Shown here piece after piece: positions 36,823 to 45,307 of a stretch of 64,000 nt of DNA. Location: contig JABDNH010000008.1 of the NCBI GenBank assembly GCA_013001055.1, positions 1 through 64,000 on the forward strand, written 5' to 3'. Source of the stretch: Sphingomonas sp. Its GTDB lineage: Bacteria; Pseudomonadota; Alphaproteobacteria; Sphingomonadales; Sphingomonadaceae. The position numbers were made by a program, and so were the translations under genes. The stretch's first letter is position 1. The number at the start of each line of letters is the position of its first letter. The notes beneath the pieces were generated by a model that searched no databases, was not told where the DNA came from, and was given only the letters and a program-made list of their open reading frames with translations.

Positions 36823-36850
36823 TTGCCTTTGTCGCGCTTTGCGCTATAGA
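36823..36850 (+). promoter_or_regulatory. Predicted promoter of the rpmF-plsX-fabH operon
   Basis: TTGCCT (36823-36828) and TATAGA (36845-36850) are separated by 16 bases, matching a housekeeping sigma factor promoter. It lies about 80 bases before rpmF in the gap after the MBL hydrolase gene. A T-rich stretch and a purine site (AAGAGGT) follow. Confidence 0.5.
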
Positions 36851-36929
36851 CCCGCCCAGCGCGACCATCCGCCCGACTCATGGCGCGGATCGTCGCTAAT
36901 TTTTTTGATCATTAAGAGGTAGTGCGGTC

Positions 36930-37109
36930 ATGGCCGTCCCTAAGAGAAAAACCACGCCGTCCAAGCGCAATATGCGCCGCAGCCATCACGCGCTGAAGCC
37001 GGCGGCCTTCCAGGAATGCCCGAATTGCGGCGAACTGAAGCGCCCGCACAACATGTGCGACGCGTGCGGCCACTATAACGGCCGCGAAGTCATCAGCCCG
37101 GAAGACTAA
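36930..37109 (+). CDS. rpmF: 50S ribosomal protein L32
   Basis: 59 residues: begins [19 protein letters not shown] and has the four-cysteine zinc site [18 protein letters not shown]. The start and length are typical of bacterial L32. The AAGAGGT site is 9 bases upstream of the ATG. It is followed 9 bases later by plsX, an arrangement conserved across proteobacteria, linking ribosome and membrane-lipid synthesis. Confidence 0.97.
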   Translation: MAVPKRKTTPSKRNMRRSHHALKPAAFQECPNCGELKRPHNMCDACGHYNGREVISPED

Positions 37110-37118
37110 GCGCTTAAA

Positions 37119-38165
37119 GTGAGCTCCACCCCCCGGATCGCGATCGACGCCATGGGTGGGGATGTCGGCCCCGCGGTGAAAATCGCGGGGGCCGCGCTCG
37201 CACGTAAGCATGATCCGGACGTCTGCTTCGCCCTTTATGGCGACGAAGCCGAGATGAAACCGGAAATCGACCGTCACGCGAACCTTCGCGGGGCGGTTGA
37301 ATTGCATCACACGACCGAGGCCATCGCCGGCTCCGAAAAGCCGAGCCAGGCCATTCGCCGGGCCAAGGGCACGTCGATGGGCATGGCGATCAACGCGGTA
37401 AAAAACGGCGAGGCCGATGCCGCCATGTCAGGCGGCAACACAGGCGCGCTGATGGCGATTGCAAAGCTTGCACTGCGCACCATGCCGGGCATCGACCGGC
37501 CCGCGCTTTCGGCGCTGTTGCCGACGCTGGGCGATCACGATCTGGTCATGCTCGACCTTGGCGCCAATACCGAATGCGATGCGCAGAACCTCGTCCAGTT
37601 CGCTGTCATGGGTGCCGCCTATTCGCGCACCGTCCACGGCATCCATCGCCCCCGCGTCAAGTTGCTCAACATCGGCACCGAAGAGCTCAAAGGCACCGAT
37701 GAGCTGAAGGAAGCCGCCGCGATGCTACGCGATGCCGACTTCCTCAAGATGCAGTTCAATGGCTTTACCGAAGGTGACAAATTGTCGCGCGGTGATGTCG
37801 ACGTCGTCGTGACCGATGGCTTTTCCGGCAATATCGCGTTGAAGACCGCCGAGGGGACAGCGCGATTCGTCACCGATCTCTTGCGCAATGCCTTCAAGTC
37901 CAGCCTGCGTTCAAAGGCCGGTTTTGCCCTGTCTCGCCCGGCGCTCAAACTGCTCAAGGTCCATCTCGACCCCAACAATCATAACGGCGCCGTTTTCCTG
38001 GGGCTGAACGGCCTGGTTGTGAAAAGCCATGGCGGAGCCAGCGAAAAGGGTGTGGCCAACGCGATCGGCGTTGCCGCCTCGATGGTACGCAACGACATTA
38101 CCCGCAGGATCGCCGAAGACCTCGACAATTTTCAGGCGCACACGTTCAACGGCGGTGCCGAGTAG
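37119..38165 (+). CDS. plsX: Phosphate acyltransferase PlsX
   Basis: 348 residues from a GTG at 37119. Family motifs: [12 protein letters not shown] at the N-terminus, [60 protein letters not shown] and [20 protein letters not shown]. It makes acyl-phosphate from acyl-ACP for phospholipid synthesis. The last base of its stop is the first base of the fabH GTG start. Confidence 0.97.
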   Translation: MSSTPRIAIDAMGGDVGPAVKIAGAALARKHDPDVCFALYGDEAEMKPEIDRHANLRGAVELHHTTEAIAGSEKPSQAIRRAKGTSMGMAINAVKNGEADAAMSGGNTGALMAIAKLALRTMPGIDRPALSALLPTLGDHDLVMLDLGANTECDAQNLVQFAVMGAAYSRTVHGIHRPRVKLLNIGTEELKGTDELKEAAAMLRDADFLKMQFNGFTEGDKLSRGDVDVVVTDGFSGNIALKTAEGTARFVTDLLRNAFKSSLRSKAGFALSRPALKLLKVHLDPNNHNGAVFLGLNGLVVKSHGGASEKGVANAIGVAASMVRNDITRRIAEDLDNFQAHTFNGGAE

Positions 38166-39118
38166 TGCGTAGCGTCATTCTCGGCTCGGGTTCTGCGCTT
38201 CCCAGGCGGGTCGTCAGCAACGCCGAACTTGCCGAAAAGGTCGACACCTCCGACGAATGGATCGTCGAGCGCACCGGCATCCGTCAGCGCTATATCGCCG
38301 ACGAGACCGAGACGACGGCGACGCTCGGCACCGACGCCGCGAAAAAAGCGCTCGAGGCGGCGGGCATGGCCGCGGAACAGATCGACCTTATCGTCGTCGC
38401 CACCGCGACGCCCGACAACACCTTCCCGGCCACTGCAACCAAGATTCAGGCTCTGCTCGGGATCGACGATTGCATCGCTTTCGATGTCGCCGCGGTGTGC
38501 ACCGGCTTTCTCTATGCGTTGAGCGTTGCCGATTCGATGCTGCGCGGCGGCAATGCCAAACGCGCGCTCGTCATCGGTGCGGAAACATTCAGCCGCATCC
38601 TGGACTGGGAAGACCGCACCACCTGTGTATTGTTCGGCGATGGCGCGGGCGCGATCGTGCTCGAAGCGCAGGATAACGATGCCGGCATCCTCACCACCAA
38701 GCTGCACGCCCAGGGCAAGCACAACAATCTCCTCTATGTCGACGGCGGCCCCTCGACCACGCAGACCGTCGGGCACCTGCGCATGAAGGGACGCGAAGTC
38801 TTCCGCCATGCGGTAGTCAACCTCGCCGAAGTGCTCGAAGAGACACTCGCTGAAGTCGGTCTATCCAACAGCGACATCGACTGGGTCGTGCCGCACCAGG
38901 CCAACCAGCGTATCCTCGATGCCACCGCCAAGAAGCTGGGGCTACCGCCCGAAAAGGTCATCATCACCGTCGACCAGCACGCCAATACTTCGGCGGCCTC
39001 GGTGCCCCTCGCCTTCGACCTCGCAGTGCGTGACGGGCGCATCAAGCGCGGCGACCTTGTCATCATGGAAGCCATGGGCGGCGGCCTGACCTGGGGTGCG
39101 GCTGCGCTTCGCTATTGA
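38165..39118 (+). CDS. fabH: Beta-ketoacyl-ACP synthase III
   Basis: 317 residues from a GTG overlapping the plsX stop. The Cys-His-Asn triad is visible in [24 protein letters not shown] and [32 protein letters not shown] is the N-terminal signature. It condenses acetyl-CoA with malonyl-ACP to start fatty acid synthesis. Coupling to plsX is the usual order. Confidence 0.97.
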   Translation: MRSVILGSGSALPRRVVSNAELAEKVDTSDEWIVERTGIRQRYIADETETTATLGTDAAKKALEAAGMAAEQIDLIVVATATPDNTFPATATKIQALLGIDDCIAFDVAAVCTGFLYALSVADSMLRGGNAKRALVIGAETFSRILDWEDRTTCVLFGDGAGAIVLEAQDNDAGILTTKLHAQGKHNNLLYVDGGPSTTQTVGHLRMKGREVFRHAVVNLAEVLEETLAEVGLSNSDIDWVVPHQANQRILDATAKKLGLPPEKVIITVDQHANTSAASVPLAFDLAVRDGRIKRGDLVIMEAMGGGLTWGAAALRY

Positions 39119-39223
39119 ATTCGCTCAAAAATTCGGCAAGAGTTCCCGCGTCGAGCTTGAATCGACAGGATTTTTTCTTTCGTGGCCCCTTCTGCGGGGC
39201 GCTAATTGGGGGCGAGGCAGATT

Positions 39224-39550
39224 ATGGCGGATTTGGGGGTGGCTCGCATGGATCAGGATGAAGATATCGGCACGCTGACGCGGGCCGATATGGCAGACAT
39301 CGTGCACAACAAGCTCGGTTTGAGCCGCGCGGAATCGGCAACCTTGGTCGAACGGGTGCTCGCGCATATGTGCGAATCGCTATCCAACGGAACCAACGTC
39401 AAGATTTCGGGCTTCGGTAGCTTCGTGCTGCGCGACAAGGGCGAGCGTATCGGGCGCAACCCCAAGACCGGCGTCGAAGTGCCGATCGCGCCGCGCCGCG
39501 TGATGACCTTCCGCGCCAGCCAGATCATGCGGGACAAGATCGCTGGCTAA
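39224..39550 (+). CDS. ihfA: Integration host factor alpha subunit
   Basis: 108 residues from the ATG at 39224 (GAGG site upstream); an ATG at 39248 is possible. The body [46 protein letters not shown] and [14 protein letters not shown] is IhfA. It bends DNA as a heterodimer with IhfB. The 105 bases between fabH and ihfA hold no gene. The 3' end overlaps the proposed start of the MerR gene. Confidence 0.94.
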   Translation: MADLGVARMDQDEDIGTLTRADMADIVHNKLGLSRAESATLVERVLAHMCESLSNGTNVKISGFGSFVLRDKGERIGRNPKTGVEVPIAPRRVMTFRASQIMRDKIAG

Positions 39551-39896
39551 GGAACCCGGCGCCTTCCTCACCATCGGCGAGCTCGCCGAAGAGCTTGGCG
39601 TCGGCCAGCACATCTTGCGCTATTGGGAAGGCAAGTTCCCGCAGCTCTCCCCGCTCAAACGCGCGGGCAACCGACGCTACTACCGGCCCGCGGATGTCGC
39701 GATCGCGCGGCGTATCCACAGCCTGCTCAACGATGAAGGCTATACGGTAAAGGGCGCGCAAAAGGCGCTGCGTGAAGGCGGCAAGCCCGATCCCGCGCCC
39801 GTCGCTGCCCCGGCTCCGGCGCCAGAGCAGCGCGGCGTCTCGCTCGACCGGCTACGTGTCCTGCGCAACCGCCTTCAGCAAGCGCTCAACGCCTAA
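39543..39896 (+). CDS. MerR-family transcriptional regulator
   Basis: 117 residues if translation begins at a CTG (39543) within the end of ihfA. The helix-turn-helix [28 protein letters not shown] followed by [19 protein letters not shown] is the MerR DNA-binding domain. A Pro/Ala linker and a C-terminal helix ([15 protein letters not shown]) follow. The frame offers no ATG, GTG or TTG between a stop at 39504 and the TTG at 39615, which would remove the helix-turn-helix start, so a CTG with GGGA eight bases upstream is preferred. rpmF-plsX-fabH-ihfA-merR is a standard alphaproteobacterial order. Confidence 0.82.
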   Translation: MAKEPGAFLTIGELAEELGVGQHILRYWEGKFPQLSPLKRAGNRRYYRPADVAIARRIHSLLNDEGYTVKGAQKALREGGKPDPAPVAAPAPAPEQRGVSLDRLRVLRNRLQQALNA

Positions 39897-40399
39897 AGAT
39901 CCTTGGGCCGTGTGAAGGACAGCAGCCGTCCGCTGCCTTCTTTCAACTGCGCCCAGCTTCCATCGAATTCGATATGTGCCAGTCCGGCCGTCGGGAATTT
40001 ATGTGCAAGGGTATCGCGATCGGGATGCTCCCCGCCATCGGTGAGGCCGAGCGCGAGATAGTGTAGCCCCGGGTTGTGGCCGACCAGCATGACCCGCGTC
40101 GCATCGCCGCCATTTTTGCGCAACAGATCGACGATCTCGCCCACACTGGCGCCGTAGAGTTCATGTTCGAATTGCACTGCGGGGAGATCCGGAGCGCCCT
40201 TGCGTACGCCTTCGAGCGTTTCGACGACACGGCGCGCGGGGCTTGCGAGGATCTTGTCGACAGGGCCCTTGCGCGCAACCAGCTCTCCCATGTCCGGCGC
40301 GGCCTCTTGCCCCCGCCTATTGAGCGGTCGGTCGAAATCGCGCAGCGACGGGTCTCCCCAATCAGACTTGGCGTGCCGCAGGATCAGCAACTCTGGCAT
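39893..40399 (-). CDS. SixA-type histidine phosphatase
   Basis: 168 residues from the ATG at 40399. Signature parts are LLILRHAKSDWGDPSLRDFDRPLNRRG (catalytic His), ILASPARRVVETLE, and MLVGHNPGLHYLALGL (second His). The family removes phosphate from histidine phosphotransfer proteins or small phosphate esters. Its start lies inside the 3' end of the helicase gene (38 bases overlap). It is convergent with merR, with four bases shared. Confidence 0.92.
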   Translation of the reverse strand: MPELLILRHAKSDWGDPSLRDFDRPLNRRGQEAAPDMGELVARKGPVDKILASPARRVVETLEGVRKGAPDLPAVQFEHELYGASVGEIVDLLRKNGGDATRVMLVGHNPGLHYLALGLTDGGEHPDRDTLAHKFPTAGLAHIEFDGSWAQLKEGSGRLLSFTRPKDL

Positions 40400-43091
40400 C
40401 GCTCGTTCCTCCAACGCCGCCTTCTTCGGCCAATCCCGCCTTTACGCGCGCGATCGCTTCATCGAGCGGCAGCCGGTGCACCCCCACCCCTGGCGGGAAG
40501 GCACTCAACAGCCGCGACGGCGTCGCGGCGGACAATAGCACGAAATAGCCGCGATCACCCGCTCTCCTCACCAGCCTGCCATAGGCTTGCGACAATTTGG
40601 CGCGCACGACGCGATCGTCATAGGCGCTTCCGCCCCCCGCGAGCCGCCGCGCTGCATGCAGTACGGTGGGGCGCGGCCAGGGCACACGCTCCATGATGAC
40701 CAGCCGCAGGCTTTCGCCCGGCACATCGACGCCATCGCGCAAGGCATCGGTGCCAAGCAGCGATGCACGCGGGTCATCGCGAAAAATGTCGACCAGCGTA
40801 CCGGTGTCGATGGGATCGACATGCTGGGCATAAAGCGGCAGCCCGGCGCGCGCGAGCCGGTCGGCGATTCGCGCATGAACTGCCCGCAACCGCTTGATCG
40901 CGGTAAACAGACCCAGCGTCCCACCGCCCGCCGTCTCGATCAACCGCGCATAGGCACCCGCCAGCGCCGAAATATTGTCGCGGCCAAGATCATTGACGAT
41001 CAGCACTTCGGTGTTGGCCGCATAGTCGAACGGGCTTTCGGCTTCGAAATGCGCAGGGTCGTGCGGTAGGTGCGCCGCGCCCGTGCGCGCTTCGGCTACG
41101 TCCCAATCCTCCGCACCCTTGAGCGTCGCCGATGTCACCAGCACGCCGTGCGCAGGCTCCAGCACGACGCGTGCCAGCGGGCGCGTAGGGTCGAGCCAAT
41201 GGCGACGCATGCCGATATCATATTCGCGTCCCTCGACCCGGTCGATCGCCAGCCAGTCGACAAAATCGGGGTCACTGGCGCCGCCCACGCGCCCGAGCAT
41301 CGCCATCCACGCCGCCACCGTTTCGCGCCGCCAGCCGAGCGCCATGATCGAACCCTCGACGCGTGCCCGCGCCTGGCTGTCGAGCCAGTCGGGAGCATCT
41401 TCGAGGATGGCTTCAAGTCGCTTGGATAGGACCGCCATCGGGCGCGCCATTGATTCAAGCGCTTCGAGCGCCGCCGCCGCGCTTTCGATAAGGTCGGCAT
41501 CGGGTTCGGCCAGCTCTGTTTCTAGCCCGTAACCCGCATCCTGCGCCTTGGCGCGCGCATAGACGAGGCTGCGGATTGCCGCGAAAAACTTCTCGAACGG
41601 TCCCCACGGATCTCCTTCTGCGATACGCCCCAACCAGTTGTCGCTATTGAACTGCTGCGCGCCCTTGACCACGTCGTCGAGCGCCTGCGCGCCTTCATCG
41701 TCATAGCTCGCGACGTCCATCAGCCGCGCCTGAAGCCCGCGACGGCGCCCGCGCGACTTGCCTTCGGGTCCGATGATCCAGCGGCGCAGCTCGATCGCCT
41801 CGCGCCCGGTCAGATGCGCCGCAAAAATACTGTCGGCGGCATCGAACAAGTGGTGACCTTCATCGAAGACAAGCCGCGTCGGGGTCCCCGGCCGCCCGCG
41901 CGCCGCGTTGACCATCACCAGCGCATGATTGGCAATGACGAGATCGGCCTTGCGCCCCTTGCGTTCGGCATGCTCGATAAAACAGCGGCGATAATGGGGG
42001 CATCCGGCATAGACGCATTCGCCGCGGCGGTCGGTCAGCGCGGTAGCCCCAGCACGGCGAAACAGGCTGGTCAGCCAGCCGGGCAGATCGCCGCCGACCA
42101 TGTCGCCATCCTTGGTGTATGCTGCCCAGCGCGCCACCAGTTGTGCCAGGATCGCAGCCCGTCCGGCGAAGCCGCCTTGCATCGCGTCTTCGAGATTGAG
42201 CAGGCACAGATAATTCTCGCGCCCCTTGCGGATGACGATGCGCCGCTCGCGTTCGGCCTTGTCGGGAACGAGCCGCTCCCCTTCGGCGTCGAGTTGCCGT
42301 TGCAGCGCCTTGGTATAGGTCGAAACCCACACCGTCCCGTCTGCCTCATCGGCCCAGAGCGAGGCTGGCGCGAGATAAGCCAGAGTCTTGCCAATCCCCG
42401 TACCCGCATTGGCAAGCAGCATGTTGGGTTCCCCTTCCCGCATCCGCGGGTCGAATACCTTGGCGGCCTTGCCTGCCATGGCGCGCTGCCCGTCGCGCGC
42501 CTCGGCGCGTTCGCCCAGCAAATCAGACAACCGCTTCTGCGCTGCCTCGGGCGCGATCTTGACCGTGCGCGGCGGCGTGACTTCGGCACTCTCCTCCCAT
42601 TCCGGCAGGCGGGTATAGAGGCTGCGCTCCATCTTGCCGGGTGCGCTCAGCCGCTCGCCGACCAACTGCGCCCACGGCCATCCGGCACGGGTCAGCGCCA
42701 GGTTGACGGTCCATGCGCCCTCGCGCTCGGGCCATTGGTCATCGCCCATCCGGCCCAGCAATTGCCCGCCGATCGCCTGCAGCAGCCGCGTGGCCTCCAG
42801 ATCGTCCTGCGGAGGCTCCAGCCCGGCTGCACGCGCCATGCCCGACACGGTCGGCACGGCAAAACGCGCCGGGTGCACGAAAGCAAACAGTTCGAGTAGG
42901 TCCAGCCCCGATATTTCCGGATAGCCAAGCCGTCCGCCGACCAACGGTGCGTTCAGGATGATGTGGGGCGTGTCAGCCGCCCGTGCGACGGCTTCGCCGC
43001 GCCCGACCGAACGTACCTCGCCCGTCCCGTCGGCAAGCCAGATGCCGGCGTGGGTGGCGTGTAACGCAGGAAGGGGCAGCAAATCAGCCAC
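40362..43091 (-). CDS. DinG/YoaA-like ATP-dependent DNA helicase
   Basis: About 909 residues from a GTG at 43091 (a TTG at 43109 is possible). Walker A NAGTGIGKTLAYL, FDEGHHLFDAAD (DEGH box), VLVTSATL and the C-terminal QAYGRLVRRAGDRGYFVLL mark a superfamily 2 Rad3/XPD-type helicase. Cysteines at ENYLCLLN and ECVYAGCPHYRRC could bind an iron-sulfur cluster as in DinG. The long N-terminal 180 residues, without motifs I recognise, resemble an accessory domain. It likely unwinds DNA or R-loops during repair. Confidence 0.92.
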   Translation of the reverse strand: MADLLPLPALHATHAGIWLADGTGEVRSVGRGEAVARAADTPHIILNAPLVGGRLGYPEISGLDLLELFAFVHPARFAVPTVSGMARAAGLEPPQDDLEATRLLQAIGGQLLGRMGDDQWPEREGAWTVNLALTRAGWPWAQLVGERLSAPGKMERSLYTRLPEWEESAEVTPPRTVKIAPEAAQKRLSDLLGERAEARDGQRAMAGKAAKVFDPRMREGEPNMLLANAGTGIGKTLAYLAPASLWADEADGTVWVSTYTKALQRQLDAEGERLVPDKAERERRIVIRKGRENYLCLLNLEDAMQGGFAGRAAILAQLVARWAAYTKDGDMVGGDLPGWLTSLFRRAGATALTDRRGECVYAGCPHYRRCFIEHAERKGRKADLVIANHALVMVNAARGRPGTPTRLVFDEGHHLFDAADSIFAAHLTGREAIELRRWIIGPEGKSRGRRRGLQARLMDVASYDDEGAQALDDVVKGAQQFNSDNWLGRIAEGDPWGPFEKFFAAIRSLVYARAKAQDAGYGLETELAEPDADLIESAAAALEALESMARPMAVLSKRLEAILEDAPDWLDSQARARVEGSIMALGWRRETVAAWMAMLGRVGGASDPDFVDWLAIDRVEGREYDIGMRRHWLDPTRPLARVVLEPAHGVLVTSATLKGAEDWDVAEARTGAAHLPHDPAHFEAESPFDYAANTEVLIVNDLGRDNISALAGAYARLIETAGGGTLGLFTAIKRLRAVHARIADRLARAGLPLYAQHVDPIDTGTLVDIFRDDPRASLLGTDALRDGVDVPGESLRLVIMERVPWPRPTVLHAARRLAGGGSAYDDRVVRAKLSQAYGRLVRRAGDRGYFVLLSAATPSRLLSAFPPGVGVHRLPLDEAIARVKAGLAEEGGVGGTSDARVADPAARQV

Positions 43092-43139
43092 CTCTATCCA
43101 ATGTCTCAACGAGAACGAAAGGGCAACGCCCCTTCGCGA

Positions 43140-43355
43140 TTACTCTTCGCGAACGGTCGTCGTTGTCGTCGTCGTGCCATCGCCCGACGGTTCGCGGCGC
43201 TTGGTATTGGTGATCGTCGACATGATGCCGAGACCGATCAGCACCACTGCACCAACCAAGATCCACGTCTGCGGAATACCCGCGAGCATCGCGCCATATG
43301 CAAGGCCGCCGACGACGACCAGGAAACCGATGAAATAGACAAAGCTCGTGTTCAT
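43140..43355 (-). CDS. Small two-helix membrane protein
   Basis: 71 residues from the ATG at 43355 with a GGGAG site upstream. Two hydrophobic segments (FVYFIGFLVVVGGLAYGAMLAG and WILVGAVVLIGLGIMSTI) are followed by a basic, Thr-rich tail (GTTTTTTTVREE). No family is recognised. It lies divergent from the lysine-tRNA ligase gene and downstream of no obvious operon partner. Confidence 0.7.
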   Translation of the reverse strand: MNTSFVYFIGFLVVVGGLAYGAMLAGIPQTWILVGAVVLIGLGIMSTITNTKRREPSGDGTTTTTTTVREE

Positions 43356-43453
43356 AAGACTGCTCCCTTTGCGCACTCCTACGCCGCAATCCTGTTCCGG
43401 TTCCCGCGAGTCTCGACTTGCAACGCATCGCCGCCACCCTTAGCAGGTGCAAC

Positions 43454-45025
43454 ATGACCGATACGCAAACGCTTCGCGACGCCGCAATGAAGAACAAGGC
43501 CTGGCCATATGAAGAGGCGCGACGCCTGCTTAAGCGGCGCAAGCCGGAAGGCGAACCCGTGGTGTTCGAAACCGGATACGGTCCGTCGGGCTTGCCGCAT
43601 ATCGGTACGTTCACTGAAGTGCTGCGCACGACCATGGTGCGCCATGCCTATGAGGAGTTGACCGGCGGCGCGCCGACGCGGTTGATCGCCTTCAGCGACG
43701 ACATGGATGGCCTGCGCAAGGTTCCTGACAATGTGCCCAACAAGGAGATGCTTGCGGAGCATCTGGGCAAGCCCTTGAGCCGCATCCCCAACCCCTTCGA
43801 TAGCGACCATGAAAGCTTCGCTGCGCACAATAATGCCATGTTGCGCCAGTTCCTCGACGACTACGGGTTCGATTACGAATTCGTATCGGCGTCTGACAAA
43901 TATAACTTAGGTGGGTTCGACGAGGCGCTGAAGAATGTGCTGCGCCGCAACCAGGACATTCTCGATATTATGTTGCCGACGCTGCGCGAGGAGCGGCGCG
44001 CGACATATTCGCCAATCCTGCCGGTGTCGCCTTCCACCGGCCGCGTGCTGCAGGTCCCCGTCGAGGTGGTCGACGCCGATGCGGGCACGATCGCGTTCGA
44101 GGACGAGGATGGCAGCCGTGTCGAACAGTCCGCGCTGGGCGGAAATGCCAAGTGCCAGTGGAAGGTCGATTGGGCAATGCGCTGGGTGGCGCTTGGCGTC
44201 GACTATGAAATGTACGGCAAGGATCTTACCGATAGCGGCGTGCAGTCGGGCCGCATCGCCAAGGTGCTGGGCGGGCGCAAGCCCGAAGGCATGATCTACG
44301 AGATGTTCCTCGACGCCAATGGCGAGAAAATCTCAAAATCGAAGGGCAATGGCCTGTCGATCGAGCAATGGCTGACCTATGGCAGCCGCGAAAGCCTAGC
44401 CTTCTACATCTATCGCGAGCCCAAAAAGGCCAAGAATCTGCACCTCGGTCTCGTGCCGCGCGCCGTCGATGAATATTGGCAGTTCCGCGGCAACTATGCC
44501 GACCAGCCGATCGAAAAAAAGCTCGGCAACCCGGTGCACCATATTCATAACGGCAATGTCCCTGAAAAAGAGCTGCCGCTCACCTACGGCCTGCTGCTCA
44601 ACCTTGTCAGCCTTCCCGGCGTGCAGGACAAGGACACCGCGTGGAAATTCGTCCAGCGCTATGAGCCGGACGCCAATCCCCAAACCAATCCGGAACTCGA
44701 CCATCTGATCGGTCGGGCCGTCAACTATGCCCGCGATTTCGTAGTGCCGGGTCTCAAGCGGCGTGCGCCCGATGCGATGGAGGCAAAGGCGCTGGCGGAC
44801 CTCGACGCGGAGCTTGCAACGGTCGACGAAGACACGCCTGCTGAAGATATCCAGCATATCGTGTTCGAGGTCGGCAAGCGCTACGACTTCGAGAGCCTGC
44901 GTCATTGGTTCAAAACATTATACGAGACCCTCCTCGGTTCCGAGCAAGGGCCTCGCATGGGCAGCTTCATCAAGCTTTACGGCGTAGAGAACGCGCGCAA
45001 GCTGATCGCCGAAGCATTAGCCTGA
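43454..45025 (+). CDS. lysK: Lysine-tRNA ligase, class I
   Basis: 523 residues from the ATG at 43454 (AGGTG site upstream). The class I catalytic signatures are GYGPSGLPHIGTFTE (HIGH-like) and ANGEKISKSKG (KMSKS variant KISKS). The long alpha-helical C-terminus matches the class I LysRS used by archaea and by many alphaproteobacteria in place of the class II enzyme. It charges tRNA-Lys. The gene is convergent with a small disordered-protein gene. Confidence 0.96.
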   Translation: MTDTQTLRDAAMKNKAWPYEEARRLLKRRKPEGEPVVFETGYGPSGLPHIGTFTEVLRTTMVRHAYEELTGGAPTRLIAFSDDMDGLRKVPDNVPNKEMLAEHLGKPLSRIPNPFDSDHESFAAHNNAMLRQFLDDYGFDYEFVSASDKYNLGGFDEALKNVLRRNQDILDIMLPTLREERRATYSPILPVSPSTGRVLQVPVEVVDADAGTIAFEDEDGSRVEQSALGGNAKCQWKVDWAMRWVALGVDYEMYGKDLTDSGVQSGRIAKVLGGRKPEGMIYEMFLDANGEKISKSKGNGLSIEQWLTYGSRESLAFYIYREPKKAKNLHLGLVPRAVDEYWQFRGNYADQPIEKKLGNPVHHIHNGNVPEKELPLTYGLLLNLVSLPGVQDKDTAWKFVQRYEPDANPQTNPELDHLIGRAVNYARDFVVPGLKRRAPDAMEAKALADLDAELATVDEDTPAEDIQHIVFEVGKRYDFESLRHWFKTLYETLLGSEQGPRMGSFIKLYGVENARKLIAEALA

Positions 45026-45029
45026 TCGG

Positions 45030-45248
45030 CTATTCTTCTTCGCTGTTCTGAACCGGATCGGTTGGCTGTTTGCCGCCGGCCTTGGGTGCGTCGTGGTCGT
45101 TTTTCTCGACATAGTCCTTGTCGCCGAGGGGATTGGTCGGGTCACCTTTCTGGCTATCGGGCTGGCTGCGCTGGCCAGGGGCACCGGTCGACCGGATCGA
45201 AGGTCCGCCGGTGCGCGCCTGCGCGGGATTGCTATTTACATCGGCCAT
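45030..45248 (-). CDS. Small disordered protein, unknown
   Basis: 72 residues from the ATG at 45248 with an AAGGAG-type site upstream. The sequence is low in hydrophobics and rich in Gly, Pro, Asp, Gln and Ser, with no predicted fold (for example RSTGAPGQRSQPDSQKGDPTN). No family is recognised. The good ribosome site and consistent codon use argue that it is translated. Confidence 0.6.
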   Translation of the reverse strand: MADVNSNPAQARTGGPSIRSTGAPGQRSQPDSQKGDPTNPLGDKDYVEKNDHDAPKAGGKQPTDPVQNSEEE

Positions 45249-45307
45249 GTGAGGGCTCCTTTTCACTATTCGTGATTGAATAGCGCCTGGCGTCCTTTTT
45301 GGTTGCT

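Noticed and set aside
39180-39215. GGCCCC/GGGGC hairpin between fabH and ihfA as a terminator
   Set aside because: No T run follows in the direction of transcription; the T stretch lies upstream of it.
41814-42899. Plus-strand frame of 361 codons opposite the DinG-like helicase
   Set aside because: The minus strand holds Walker A, DEGH and cysteine motifs; this is an antisense shadow.
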